Source of the DNA: Sinorhizobium shofinae
GTDB lineage: Bacteria; Pseudomonadota; Alphaproteobacteria; Rhizobiales; Rhizobiaceae
Direction: 5' to 3'
Length of the DNA stretch: 37,834 nucleotides
Assembly (NCBI GenBank): GCA_001704765.1
Contig: MBFK01000023.1
Coordinates: 1 to 37,834, forward strand
Below are positions 24,253-31,512 of the stretch, piece by piece. The translations under genes and the position numbers were made by a program. The stretch's first letter is position 1. The number at the start of each line of letters is the position of its first letter. A model generated the notes under the pieces. The model had not been told where the DNA came from and searched no databases. It saw only the letters and a list, made by a program, of their open reading frames with translations.

Positions 24253-25650
24253 ATGGGCAGGGATCGCGCGGGTCTTTCGTGGGTGCCGGTGCTTGGCAGG
24301 GCGCACGGACCGCTCTATCTCGCCATTGCCGATGAGATTGCCGCGGACATCGCGGCAGGGCGACTGCCGGCCGGGACACGTTTGCCGCCGCAGCGGGCGC
24401 TCGCGGCCGCACTCGGCATCGATTTCACAACCGTCAGCCGTGCTTATAACGAGGCGCGGCGCCGCGGCTTGATCGAAGGCCGAGTCGGACAAGGCACCTA
24501 TGTCAAGGTGCGCCTGAGAAGCGCCGGCGGTTCGTCTCCAGGTGGGCTCGTCGACATGAGCATGAACCTGCCGCCGCTTTTCGATGATCCGGCGCTTGCG
24601 GAAAGGATGTGGCGCGATATCGCCGATTTGCAGCAGGCGCAGGGCTTGGCCCTGCTGATGCGCTATCAGCCCGTCGGTGGCGCCCGGCAAGACCGGGCCG
24701 CGGGGGCGGCCTGGCTGAAGCCGCGGCTCGGCGAAGTTTCGCCCGAACGGGTGCTGGTCTGTCCCGGAGCGCAAGGGGCGCTGCTTGCGACCCTTGGCGT
24801 GCTGGCGACGAAGGGTGAGAGGATCTGTGCTGAGGCGCTCACCTATCCTGGTCTTCGCTCGCTGGCGGCCCATCTCGGCATCGAAGTCCTGAGTGTCGCC
24901 GTGGACGAAAAAGGCCTCCTGCCGGAAGCCTTCGAGGCCGCGTGCCTCACGCATCGGGCCAAGGTTCTTTACTGCAATCCGACGCTGCACAATCCAACAA
25001 CCGCTACACTCCCGCTGAAACGGCGCGAGGCGATCCTGGCGATTGCACGCAGGCATGGCGTTGCCATCATAGAGGACGACGCCTATGGGGCGTTGCCCGC
25101 AACGCCCGTGCCGCCACTTGCAGCCCTCGCTCCTGATCTCGTCTATCACGTGGCGGGGCTTGCCAAATGTCTCTCGCCTGCACTTCGGATCGCCTATCTG
25201 GTCGTGCCGGATTCGCCGACGGCCGTCCGCCTGGAGGGCGCCATCCGGGCCACGGCCGGCATGGCATCGCCGCTTTCTGCTGCGATTGCCACCTGTTGGG
25301 TCGAGGATGGGACGGCGCAAGCGGTGCTGGCCGCCATTCGAAACGAGGCGCGACGTCGTCAGCTGATGGTTGCCGACAGTCTGGCCCGTGCCGATGTCCT
25401 CACGGACCACGAGGGCTTTCACCTGTGGCTGAGATTGCCGCCCCACTGGAGCCGCGGCGAGTTTACGGCCCGGCTCAGAGCAGCGGGGATCAGCGTCGTG
25501 GCGAGTGATGCCTTCGCGCTTTCCGAGCCTCCGGAGGCCGTTCGTCTCGGCCTCGGCGCACCAGAGACGCGGGCCGAGCTCCAGCGAAGCCTCGACGTCA
25601 TTTCCGATCTTCTCGCGCAGTCTTCGGCGGCGCTCAATCTCGTCGTCTAA
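24253..25650 (+). CDS. MocR-type transcriptional regulator (GntR + aminotransferase fold)
   Basis: Regulator of 465 aa. The N-terminal GntR winged helix covers about residues 17-85 ('LYLAIADEIAADIAAGRLPA', 'LPPQRALAAALGIDFTTVSR', 'GLIEGRVGQGTYVKV'). The rest has the fold-type I aminotransferase domain: 'YCNPTLHNPT', 'VAIIEDDAYG', and the PLP lysine K305 in 'GLAKCLSPALRIAYL'. MocR proteins bind PLP and regulate B6, GABA or amino-acid genes. The ATG at 24253 has AGGGAGG five bases upstream, which rules out the longer frame from 24157. The target is not evident, since the neighbour on the left ends 100 bases before and is not divergent. Confidence 0.93.
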   Translation: MGRDRAGLSWVPVLGRAHGPLYLAIADEIAADIAAGRLPAGTRLPPQRALAAALGIDFTTVSRAYNEARRRGLIEGRVGQGTYVKVRLRSAGGSSPGGLVDMSMNLPPLFDDPALAERMWRDIADLQQAQGLALLMRYQPVGGARQDRAAGAAWLKPRLGEVSPERVLVCPGAQGALLATLGVLATKGERICAEALTYPGLRSLAAHLGIEVLSVAVDEKGLLPEAFEAACLTHRAKVLYCNPTLHNPTTATLPLKRREAILAIARRHGVAIIEDDAYGALPATPVPPLAALAPDLVYHVAGLAKCLSPALRIAYLVVPDSPTAVRLEGAIRATAGMASPLSAAIATCWVEDGTAQAVLAAIRNEARRRQLMVADSLARADVLTDHEGFHLWLRLPPHWSRGEFTARLRAAGISVVASDAFALSEPPEAVRLGLGAPETRAELQRSLDVISDLLAQSSAALNLVV

Positions 25651-25714
25651 CAGCGCGCCGTCTATTTTCGTGGCGTGTCTCTCGGGGCGGGCGGAATTGT
25701 CGCAGCCGCTCATG

Positions 25715-25746
25715 CATACAATAATTGACGATGTATGTTTTGTATG
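25715..25746. promoter_or_regulatory. CATACA/TGTATG repeats downstream of MocR gene
   Basis: CATACA (25715-25720) and TGTATG (25732-25737) form an inverted repeat with 11 bases between. A further TGTATG is at 25741-25746, a direct repeat at 9-base step. They lie in an AT-rich patch 115 bases before the DUF983 gene, so they may be an operator for it; MocR proteins favour direct repeats. Confidence 0.3.
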
Positions 25747-25860
25747 TCTTTATGAAGCGCAGAGAAGTCGCTGCGTCTGTCCGCGCCGGGCAGCCCTTTG
25801 TGGAACGTCCGGCCCCGGTTCCGGGTCTGCGACTGCGCGCGAAAAACCTTGAAAGGAAGA

Positions 25861-26286
25861 ATGATGTCTTCAAACGAGGAGTGGCCGCCTCTGTCGCCGC
25901 TGCACACGGGCCTGCGCGGTCGCTGCCCGCGTTGCGGGCAAGGGCATCTGTTCGAGGGATTTTTGAAGCTCAGGCGAGAGTGCGAGGTCTGCGGGCTCGA
26001 CTATTCCTTCGCCGACCCGGCCGACGGTCCCGCTTTCTTCGTCATTTGCTTCGCCTGCGTGCCCAGCGTGTTTCTCGGCGTCTGGCTGGAAGTGCAATAC
26101 AATGCGCCACTCTGGGTGCATCTGTTGGTCACGGGGCCGTTCATGCTGTTGACCTGCATTCCGCCGCTGAGACCGCTCAAGGGCTGGCTTGTCGCGAGCC
26201 AGTTTTTCTACAAGGCCGAGGAAGGCAAGCTCGTGCGCAAGCCTGCGCCCCCGCCGGAGGAGCCCAAAGCGAGCGCCGCGCGGTGA
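25861..26286 (+). CDS. DUF983 family membrane protein
   Basis: Small membrane protein, about 141 aa. A short zinc-ribbon-like N-terminus has two Cys pairs ('GRCPRCGQGHLFEGFLK' and 'CEVCGLDYSFADPADGPAFF'). Two membrane spans follow (about 58-78 and 85-105) and then a charged, proline-rich tail. The family is widespread in alphaproteobacteria, often near cytochrome oxidase assembly genes, but its function is not established. The start is one of two tandem ATGs (25861, 25864) behind AAGGAAG. No oxidase genes are nearby here. Confidence 0.9.
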   Translation: MMSSNEEWPPLSPLHTGLRGRCPRCGQGHLFEGFLKLRRECEVCGLDYSFADPADGPAFFVICFACVPSVFLGVWLEVQYNAPLWVHLLVTGPFMLLTCIPPLRPLKGWLVASQFFYKAEEGKLVRKPAPPPEEPKASAAR

Positions 26287-26347
26287 TTTGAGGTAGAATT
26301 TCAGGGGCGCCCGCGCGGCAGTCGCGGGGCGTGGAAAGACACGCCGC

Positions 26348-26551
26348 ATGACGGAGCTCATCTCGATCCTGACCTGTCCCTCCTGCCGGCATCAGTCGGC
26401 CGAAACCATGCGCACGGATGCGTGCCAGCACTTTTACGAGTGCAAGGGCTGCGGTCTTCTCATGAGGCCGAAGGAGGGGGACTGCTGCGTGTTCTGTTCC
26501 TATGGTTCCGTGCCGTGTCCGCCGGTCCAGGAGGAACGCGGCCGTCGATAG
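26348..26551 (+). CDS. small cysteine-rich (zinc-ribbon-like) conserved protein
   Basis: Protein of 67 aa with CPSC, CKGC, then the striking 'GDCCVFCSYGSVPCPP' (about residues 46-61) and a charged end. Nine cysteines in 67 residues and their CxxC spacing indicate metal binding, probably zinc. I recall the GDCCVFCSYG motif as a conserved hallmark of an uncharacterised small family, often near metal-handling genes, but cannot name a function. It stands 61 bases after the DUF983 gene on the same strand and ends before the convergent nrsF gene. Confidence 0.8.
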   Translation: MTELISILTCPSCRHQSAETMRTDACQHFYECKGCGLLMRPKEGDCCVFCSYGSVPCPPVQEERGRR

Positions 26552-26579
26552 CCGGCCCTGACATTCCTGATTCCGTTTG

Positions 26580-27218
26580 CTACCAGCGGGCGATGCGGTT
26601 AGCGCCGAGCGCACCGAGGAGCGCTAGCATCGCGATCGCGGTCGTATACCAGGTCGCAACGAACAACGGTGAATCGTCCGTGCAATGGGCGGCATAGAAG
26701 GTCGCGGCGAGGCTGCCGGCGGTAAGCCCGGCAACCGCGCCTGCAAGCGCGGGTTGGGAGGGCGCGCCGTGGCGTAGCGCGAGCAGCAGCAGCGCGAGCG
26801 GACCGATGCCTATCACCGGAATGAAGGTGAGGCATACGAGGCTGTTCGTCCCGAAGAGCCTTGCCGACCACGTGTCGGGAGACGAGACGGCGAGTTCGGC
26901 GACAACGCCTGCCGCCAGCAGCGCCGGCGCGATAGCAAGATGCGGCAGCGACCGGCGCACGTCCGCTTCCGGCCGCGACAGCATGTGCAAGAGGGCGAAA
27001 GCGCTCGCGGCAAGGGCGATGGTCACCGCGAACTTGAAGAGGAAGCGAAAGGTTTGCGCGGCGTCGGCAATATCCGGCCTTGCCCCGAGCAGGGCGAAGA
27101 AGACGGCGGCGGCGATGGTGACGGCCGCGAGAACGGCACTCGACCAGGCGACTGTCATCGATATACCGCTTCGCCGGGCGTCGGCCGCAAGGGCTTTGAT
27201 AAGTTCGTGCGTTTCCAT
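26580..27218 (-). CDS. nrsF: NrsF-type (DUF1109) membrane anti-sigma factor
   Basis: Membrane protein of 212 aa with six predicted spans, the NrsF/DUF1109 layout. The short N-terminal cytoplasmic part reads 'METHELIKALAADARRSG', and conserved Arg/Pro-rich loops such as 'SRPEADVRRSLP' lie between spans. In Caulobacter NrsF keeps sigma F inactive until metal stress (chromate, cadmium) is sensed, with conserved cysteines involved. Here Cys residues occur in 'SLVCLTF' and 'AAHCTDD'. ATG 27218 lies one base after the sigF stop, so the two are cotranscribed; an upstream in-frame start at 27254 would overlap sigF and is rejected. Confidence 0.9.
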   Translation of the reverse strand: METHELIKALAADARRSGISMTVAWSSAVLAAVTIAAAVFFALLGARPDIADAAQTFRFLFKFAVTIALAASAFALLHMLSRPEADVRRSLPHLAIAPALLAAGVVAELAVSSPDTWSARLFGTNSLVCLTFIPVIGIGPLALLLLALRHGAPSQPALAGAVAGLTAGSLAATFYAAHCTDDSPLFVATWYTTAIAMLALLGALGANRIARW

Positions 27219-27219
27219 T

Positions 27220-27747
27220 TCAGTCACGTCCAAATCGTCTGGCGATGGCAGCAAGGCCGCGATGGAGCGCGACGCGAACTGCGGTTTCGTTCATATCGAG
27301 GCTTCTTGCCGCCTCGGCTATCGTGCGTCCTTCGACCGAGATCGCGGTCACCACTGAACGCTGGCCGGGGGTCAACATCTCGAGCGCGCGGTCGATCTCC
27401 CAGTCCCTCACTGTCTCCGCTTCCTCAACTGCGAGCTGTCCTTCCAGCTCGCTGATTTCCAACCGGGGGTGGCGGCCCAATCGTCGTAAGGCATCGACAA
27501 GCTTGTGCTTTGCGATCGCATAAAGCCAGGGCGCTACCGGACCGTCGGTACGCCAGGTGTGCCGCTTCACATGGATCGCCAGCAGCGTTTCCTGGACGAT
27601 GTCTTCCGGATCTAGGCCACCAAATGCAGTTCTGCGCCGCGCCCAGACACGAACAAGCTCCGCGGCGGCATGCAGGAAGTCGCCATAGGCGCGCTCATCG
27701 CCCGCGAGCGCTGCGCGGAACAGCCGGGCGAGATCGCTGTCGTCCAC
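27220..27747 (-). CDS. sigF: SigF-type ECF sigma factor
   Basis: ECF sigma factor of 175 aa. Region 2 includes 'LDPEDIVQETLLAIHVKRHT' and 'PVAPWLYAIAKHKLVDALRR'. Region 4 includes 'LTPGQRSVVTAISVEGRTI' and 'AEAARSLDMNETAVRVALHR'. The 'WRTDGPVAPWLYAIAKHKL' phrase is typical of the NrsF-linked sigma group. Start choice: GTG 27747 with TCCTCC complement (GGAGGA) seven bases upstream, giving MDDSDLARLF. The frame is open for another 150 codons upstream but that includes the regulatory region. It is divergent from the bufferin operon, which carries a matching promoter, so it is the probable activator of that operon under metal stress. Confidence 0.92.
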   Translation of the reverse strand: MDDSDLARLFRAALAGDERAYGDFLHAAAELVRVWARRRTAFGGLDPEDIVQETLLAIHVKRHTWRTDGPVAPWLYAIAKHKLVDALRRLGRHPRLEISELEGQLAVEEAETVRDWEIDRALEMLTPGQRSVVTAISVEGRTIAEAARSLDMNETAVRVALHRGLAAIARRFGRD

Positions 27748-27763
27748 CTGTACTTCCTCCCAG

Positions 27764-27788
27764 TTCGCCGGCACCGATCGCTTGTTAC
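27764..27788 (-). promoter_or_regulatory. possible sigma F-type promoter of sigF-nrsF
   Basis: On the minus strand GTAACA (27788-27783) is followed after 15 bases by CGAA (27767-27764), one base shorter than the bufA promoter spacing. It fits autoregulation, but transcription would start near 27757, inside the ribosome site. The leader would then be very short, so either the start codon or this promoter call may be wrong. Confidence 0.4.
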
Positions 27789-27911
27789 ATATGCGCCCGC
27801 ATATTTTCCTCGGCGCGGCGCCGATCACGTTCATGATCTTCGGTCGAGTCAAGCCAAAATCAACGTGATCTCGCACGGAACTGTGCTCACGAAAGCGTGT
27901 GGGCGGGGAAT

Positions 27912-27937
27912 GTAACATCTCTCCCATTGGCGGCGAA
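27912..27937 (+). promoter_or_regulatory. sigma F-type promoter of the bufferin operon
   Basis: GTAACA (27912-27917), 16 bases, then CGAA (27934-27937). This nearly equals the Caulobacter sigma F consensus as I recall it (GTAACC, 16 bases, CGAA). It ends 57 bases before the bufA start, leaving a leader of about 50 bases with a GGAGAG ribosome site. The cognate sigma gene is divergent and adjacent. Confidence 0.7.
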
Positions 27938-27994
27938 CGAGGCTTTGTGTGGCCGAACAAGGGCGCACAAGACCCGTCAACATGGAGAGACGTC

Positions 27995-28318
27995 ATGTCC
28001 AAGAAATCCACGATCAATGCCGCTGTACTGGCAGGCGCGGTGGCAGCAGCGGTTTCGTCGCTTGCGATCGCCGCGCCGCTTTCGCAGGAACAGGTCAAGG
28101 CCGCGATGGATGCCGGCAAGGAGAAATGCTTCGGTGTCGCGCTGAAAGGCCAGAATGATTGCGCGGCCGGACCGGGCACGACCTGCCAGGCCACGTCGAC
28201 GGTCGACTATCAGGGTAACGCCTGGAAATTCGTCGATGGCGGCACCTGCACGACGATGGAATTGCCGGGCGGCCGCAAGGGCTCGCCGGAGCCGCTGTCG
28301 CGCGACCGTCCCTCTTAA
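27995..28318 (+). CDS. bufA: bufferin-type RiPP precursor (DUF2282)
   Basis: Precursor protein of 107 aa with an N-terminal Sec signal (about residues 1-27, ending SLAIAA), as in BufA proteins. After it lie four cysteines, C45 (EKCFG), C56 (NDCAAG), C64 (TTCQATS) and C85 (GGTCTTMEL), in the spacing of the DUF2282 family. In Caulobacter bufferin 1 the middle cysteines are turned into thiooxazole-type rings by BufB/BufC, and the exported product binds copper. The same chemistry is expected, not shown, here. ATG 27995 is preceded by GGAGAG. The downstream modifying genes follow at once. Confidence 0.9.
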   Translation: MSKKSTINAAVLAGAVAAAVSSLAIAAPLSQEQVKAAMDAGKEKCFGVALKGQNDCAAGPGTTCQATSTVDYQGNAWKFVDGGTCTTMELPGGRKGSPEPLSRDRPS

Positions 28319-28356
28319 GCAAAGGTCAACACCAAGCCGGAGAAGTGGAGGCAACG

Positions 28357-29283
28357 ATGCCCAAATTGGCAATTCACGCGGATCGCAGCGCATCGGGAAC
28401 TCTCCGCTTTCCGGCGCATCCGATCGACGGACTGGCTGGTACCAGTTTCAAGCACCAGCATCTGCCATCCATCCTTGCGGACGGCGACCGGGATGACGGC
28501 TTCTTCGAGGTTCATGCGGAAAACTACATGGGGGCGGGCGGTCCTCCGCATGCGGCGCTCGCGCGAATACGTGAGGACTATCCGGTTTCGCTCCATGGTG
28601 TCTGCATGTCGATCGGCGGGCCGCAGCCACTCGACAAGGCCCATCTCGGCCGCTTCGCACAGTTGGTCGAGCGGTATGAGCCTGCGCTCGTCTCGGAGCA
28701 CCTGGCTTGGTCGACGCACAACACAACCTATTACAATGACCTCCTGCCACTGCCTTACACCGAAACCACCTTGCGGCGCGTCGCCGAGCACATAAACGAG
28801 GTGCAGGTGGCGATCCGCCGGCCCCTCCTACTGGAGAACCCCTCGACTTATGTGCGCTTCAAGGAGTCGACAATGAGCGAGACCGCCTTCATCCGGGAGA
28901 TCGTGAGACGTACCGGCTGCGGTCTGCTGCTCGACATCAACAACGTCTTCGTCTCGGCGACCAACCAGGATTATTCCGCGCTTGAATATCTTTCGGACTA
29001 CCCCCTCGAACATGTCGGCGAGATCCACCTGGCCGGCCATGCCGAGCAGGAGGACGACGAGGGCGATCGCCTGCTGATCGATAGTCACGATGGGCCCGTC
29101 GCCGATGACGTGTGGAGGCTCTTCGACATCGTCGTCGACCGCTGCGGCCCGATCCCGACGCTTATCGAATGGGACAGCGCGATTCCCGAATGGCCGGTGC
29201 TGAAAGCCGAGGCGAAGGCGGCGCAGGCTATCCTCGATCGTTACGCGGCATTGCAACGGGAGAGGAAGCATGCAAACGCTTAG
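28357..29283 (+). CDS. bufB: BufB-type multinuclear iron oxidase (MNIO, DUF692)
   Basis: DUF692 enzyme of 308 aa with a TIM-barrel holding two or three irons. It oxidises precursor cysteines to ring products. Metal-ligand motifs are present: 'FFEVHAENYMG' (E51, H53, E55), 'VSLHGVCMSIGG' (H80), 'LLLENPSTYV' (E160, N161), 'LLLDINNVFVSATN' (D193, N195), 'GEIHLAGH' (H224, H228) and late 'LIEWDS'. ATG 28357 has GGAGG six bases upstream; the in-frame GTG at 28345 is rejected. It overlaps bufC by 14 bases, so the two are probably made in step. Confidence 0.93.
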   Translation: MPKLAIHADRSASGTLRFPAHPIDGLAGTSFKHQHLPSILADGDRDDGFFEVHAENYMGAGGPPHAALARIREDYPVSLHGVCMSIGGPQPLDKAHLGRFAQLVERYEPALVSEHLAWSTHNTTYYNDLLPLPYTETTLRRVAEHINEVQVAIRRPLLLENPSTYVRFKESTMSETAFIREIVRRTGCGLLLDINNVFVSATNQDYSALEYLSDYPLEHVGEIHLAGHAEQEDDEGDRLLIDSHDGPVADDVWRLFDIVVDRCGPIPTLIEWDSAIPEWPVLKAEAKAAQAILDRYAALQRERKHANA

Positions 29284-30070
29284 GAAGTGCCATCCGGAAA
29301 CCCTCGACGGGCTCGGCTATCCGGCGGGCTTCGTGCACGGCCTGCTCGATCCCGATTGCCCGACCCCCGCGCTTGTCGCCGGGCCGAACGGCAAGGCCGC
29401 CGACAAGCGCTTCAATGTCTATCGCAACAATGTCACCGTCAGCCTGATCGATGCACTCGCTGCCGTGTTCCCCGCAACCATGCGCATCACCGGAGAGGCA
29501 TTCTTTCGCGCCATGGCGCGGTTTCACATCCGCAAGGCGCCGCCGACGTCGCCCCTCCTGTTCGAGTACGGCCGGGATTTTCCCGATTTCATCGAGCACT
29601 ACGAATATGCGCAATCCATGCCTTGGCTGGCGGATGTCGCGCGCATCGAGAGGGCCTGGCTCGATGCCTATCACGCGGCGGACGCCGCCGTGTTGGAGGC
29701 GGGTCCCCTGGCCTTGATCCCGCCAGAACGGCTCAGCGACCTGGTGTTCGTAGCGCATCCAGCGACCCGCATTGTCCGCTCTGCCTATCCGGCCGTGACG
29801 ATCTTCTCAGCGAACCGGGCGAGCGACCCCGTGGGGCGCATCGATGCTACGGCTCCGGAGAGCGCACTTGTAACAAGGCCGGCGCTGGAAGTGGAGGTTC
29901 GCCTCCTCCCGCCGGGTGTCGATACTTTTCTCGACGGCCTCATTGCCGGTGAGCCGCTTGGAAACGCGGCGGCGACGGCGAGCACGTGCTGCCTGGAATT
30001 CGATCTCTCAGCCGCTATTCGTATGATGCTCGAGGCCGGCGCCGTAGCGGCGATCCAACAGGGAGGATAA
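29270..30070 (+). CDS. bufC: BufC-type RiPP recognition partner (DUF2063)
   Basis: Protein of 266 aa with the DUF2063 N-terminal domain: 'DKRFNVYRNNVTVSLIDALA', 'VFPATMRITGEAFFRAMARF', 'SPLLFEYGRDFPDFIEHYE', 'WLADVARIERAWLDAYHA'. The C-terminal half (about 150-266) is beta-rich, resembling the peptide-recognition part of BufC/MNIO partner proteins. It forms a complex with BufB and binds the precursor. The start codon ATG 29270 lies within the end of bufB. It ends one base before the DoxX gene. Confidence 0.92.
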   Translation: MQTLRKCHPETLDGLGYPAGFVHGLLDPDCPTPALVAGPNGKAADKRFNVYRNNVTVSLIDALAAVFPATMRITGEAFFRAMARFHIRKAPPTSPLLFEYGRDFPDFIEHYEYAQSMPWLADVARIERAWLDAYHAADAAVLEAGPLALIPPERLSDLVFVAHPATRIVRSAYPAVTIFSANRASDPVGRIDATAPESALVTRPALEVEVRLLPPGVDTFLDGLIAGEPLGNAAATASTCCLEFDLSAAIRMMLEAGAVAAIQQGG

Positions 30071-30071
30071 G

Positions 30072-30575
30072 ATGGTGACGTCCAAACGGAGACTGTTCGA
30101 CTACCCCGCGGGGAGGGCAGGCTGGCTCGGGCGGATCGACGGGCTGATTGCCGCCGTGGCGCCCGTATCCCTTGCCCAGCTTGCCTTGCGCTTCGGCCTC
30201 GCCGTGCCTTTCTGGCGCTCCGGTATGAGCAAGTGGGATGGCTTCCTGCATTTGAACGATGTCGCCATCCTTCTCTTCACTTCGGAACTCAAATTGCACC
30301 TACCGGGTGGCCCTTATGACTTTCCGGCGCCGGCGGTGATGGCGTTTGCGGTCGCTTGCGCGGAAATCCTGTTGCCGATCCTCCTGGTGTTGGGGCTGGC
30401 GACGCGCCTTGCCGCTCTCGGGCTGCTTGCGATGACGATCGTCATTCAATTTACGGTGCCAGATGGATGGCCCATACACTTGACTTGGGCCGCGATGGGG
30501 CTTGCTGTCGTCACTTGGGGTGCGGGCAGGCTGTCGCTGGATTGGTGGCTGGTTTCTGGATCGGGAAAGGGGTGA
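30072..30575 (+). CDS. DoxX-family membrane protein of the bufferin operon
   Basis: Membrane protein of 167 aa with about four spans and the DoxX pattern: 'LALRFGLAVPFWRSGMSKWD' (about 38-57), 'VMAFAVACAEILLPILLVLG', 'LATRLAALGLLAMTIVIQFT', then 'WPIHLTWAAMG'. DoxX proteins regularly close bufferin operons; their role is not established, though quinone- or redox-linked function is suggested for the family. The start ATG is one base after the bufC stop. A repeat-like palindrome follows its stop codon. Confidence 0.9.
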   Translation: MVTSKRRLFDYPAGRAGWLGRIDGLIAAVAPVSLAQLALRFGLAVPFWRSGMSKWDGFLHLNDVAILLFTSELKLHLPGGPYDFPAPAVMAFAVACAEILLPILLVLGLATRLAALGLLAMTIVIQFTVPDGWPIHLTWAAMGLAVVTWGAGRLSLDWWLVSGSGKG

Positions 30576-30583
30576 GTGCTTTT

Positions 30584-30653
30584 CCCCCTCATCCGGTCTG
30601 CCAGCCACCTTCTCCCCGGCTGCGGACGCGCGCAGGGAGAAGGCTGGGGTGAG
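30584..30653. repeat. rhizobial intergenic mosaic-like palindromic element
   Basis: The element starts CCCCCTCATCC and ends GGGGTGAG. It contains CCAGCC-ACC-TTCTCCC (30601-30616) facing GGGAGAAGGCTGG (30635-30647), paired except for three bases. This pattern (CTCATCC ... CACCTTCTCCCC) resembles the dispersed RIME-type elements I recall from rhizobial genomes. It may also act as the 3' hairpin of the bufferin transcript. Confidence 0.6.
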
Positions 30654-30702
30654 AAGCAATCAGCAGACGGGGCGCGGCGCTGGATCGCACAAGCATCAGA
30701 CC

Positions 30703-31314
30703 TCAGCCCGGGTTTCCCTGATCGAGATTGTGCTGCCATTCGATCGCGTCCTCCAGGCGATCGTGGCCCCAGAACAGTTCGCCATCGGCGACGAAGGACG
30801 GCGAACCGAAGATGCCGAGCGACTTTGCCTCGTCGGTCGCGGTGGCGAGCGCCTTGACGCCGTCGTCCGAGTTCGCGAGCTCCAGCACACGGGCGGGATC
30901 CTGTCCTGCTTCGGTGATGCTCGCCGAGAGGTTCGGTTCGCTTCCGGCGGGATTGCGCTCCACGAACCAGTGGCGATAGGTCGCGATCGTATAGGCGTCG
31001 CACCAGCCTTCCCTTGCGGCGAGCACTGCCACCCGGTTGGCCTGTTCCAGTTCTGGAAGCGGGTAGGGGATCGGTAGCCGGAGAGGGAGGCCGAACTTTG
31101 CGGCGCGCCGCTCAATGTCGCGCCACATATAGGCGGCCTTTACGGGTTTTTTCGCGAAGGGAATGTTGTCCATCTCGATCATGATCGCGCGAACGTTGAA
31201 GGGCCGCCAGCTGAACTCCACACCGTACTGCTCGGCGAGCGCCGGCAGCCGCATGACGGCGAGATACGTGTAGGTGCTTCCGATCGAGTACCAGAACTCC
31301 ATTGGTGCCGTCAT
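30703..31314 (-). CDS. DsbA-fold 2-hydroxychromene-2-carboxylate isomerase/GST-kappa family
   Basis: Thioredoxin-fold protein of 203 aa. The opening 'MEFWYSIGSTYTYLAVMRLP' has Ser13 where HCCA isomerases keep their catalytic Ser, instead of the CxxC of oxidoreductases. Later come 'WRPFNVRAIM', 'FGLPLRLPIPYPL', and the cis-Pro-like 'LGIFGSPSFVADGELFWGHDR' in two parts (about 168-188). This group uses glutathione to isomerise aromatic degradation intermediates or conjugate electrophiles. ATG 31314 is directly preceded by GGAGGAGGAG. The upstream extension to 31407 is rejected. The substrate is unknown. Confidence 0.88.
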   Translation of the reverse strand: MTAPMEFWYSIGSTYTYLAVMRLPALAEQYGVEFSWRPFNVRAIMIEMDNIPFAKKPVKAAYMWRDIERRAAKFGLPLRLPIPYPLPELEQANRVAVLAAREGWCDAYTIATYRHWFVERNPAGSEPNLSASITEAGQDPARVLELANSDDGVKALATATDEAKSLGIFGSPSFVADGELFWGHDRLEDAIEWQHNLDQGNPG

Positions 31315-31458
31315 CGCTCCTCCTCCAAAGGCCCGCGCATTGCATGAGGCGTTCGTGACCGGCCCATTCTTCCGGCCGGACGCCGGCGAGCGTTCTCGGC
31401 GTTTCATACATGAGAGGTAGTTAGGGTCGAAACGCTGTGCGCCAATAAGGTATTCAAC

Positions 31459-31485
31459 AAAAAGCCCCGGCCGGTGGGCCGGGGC
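31459..31485 (-). terminator. intrinsic terminator of the NmrA-type gene
   Basis: GCCCCGGCC and GGCCGGGGC (31464-31472 and 31477-31485) form a 9-base GC stem with a 4-base loop. On the minus strand the stem is followed by TTTTT (31463-31459). It lies 27 bases past the stop at 31513. Confidence 0.85.
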
Positions 31486-31512
31486 CGTGCCTTGGGGGAC
31501 AGCCGTTGCGAG

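Noticed and set aside
24175..25713. 512-codon open frame on the minus strand
   Set aside because: It is antisense to the MocR gene, Arg/His/Gln-rich with no family likeness; the + frame has clear GntR and PLP motifs.
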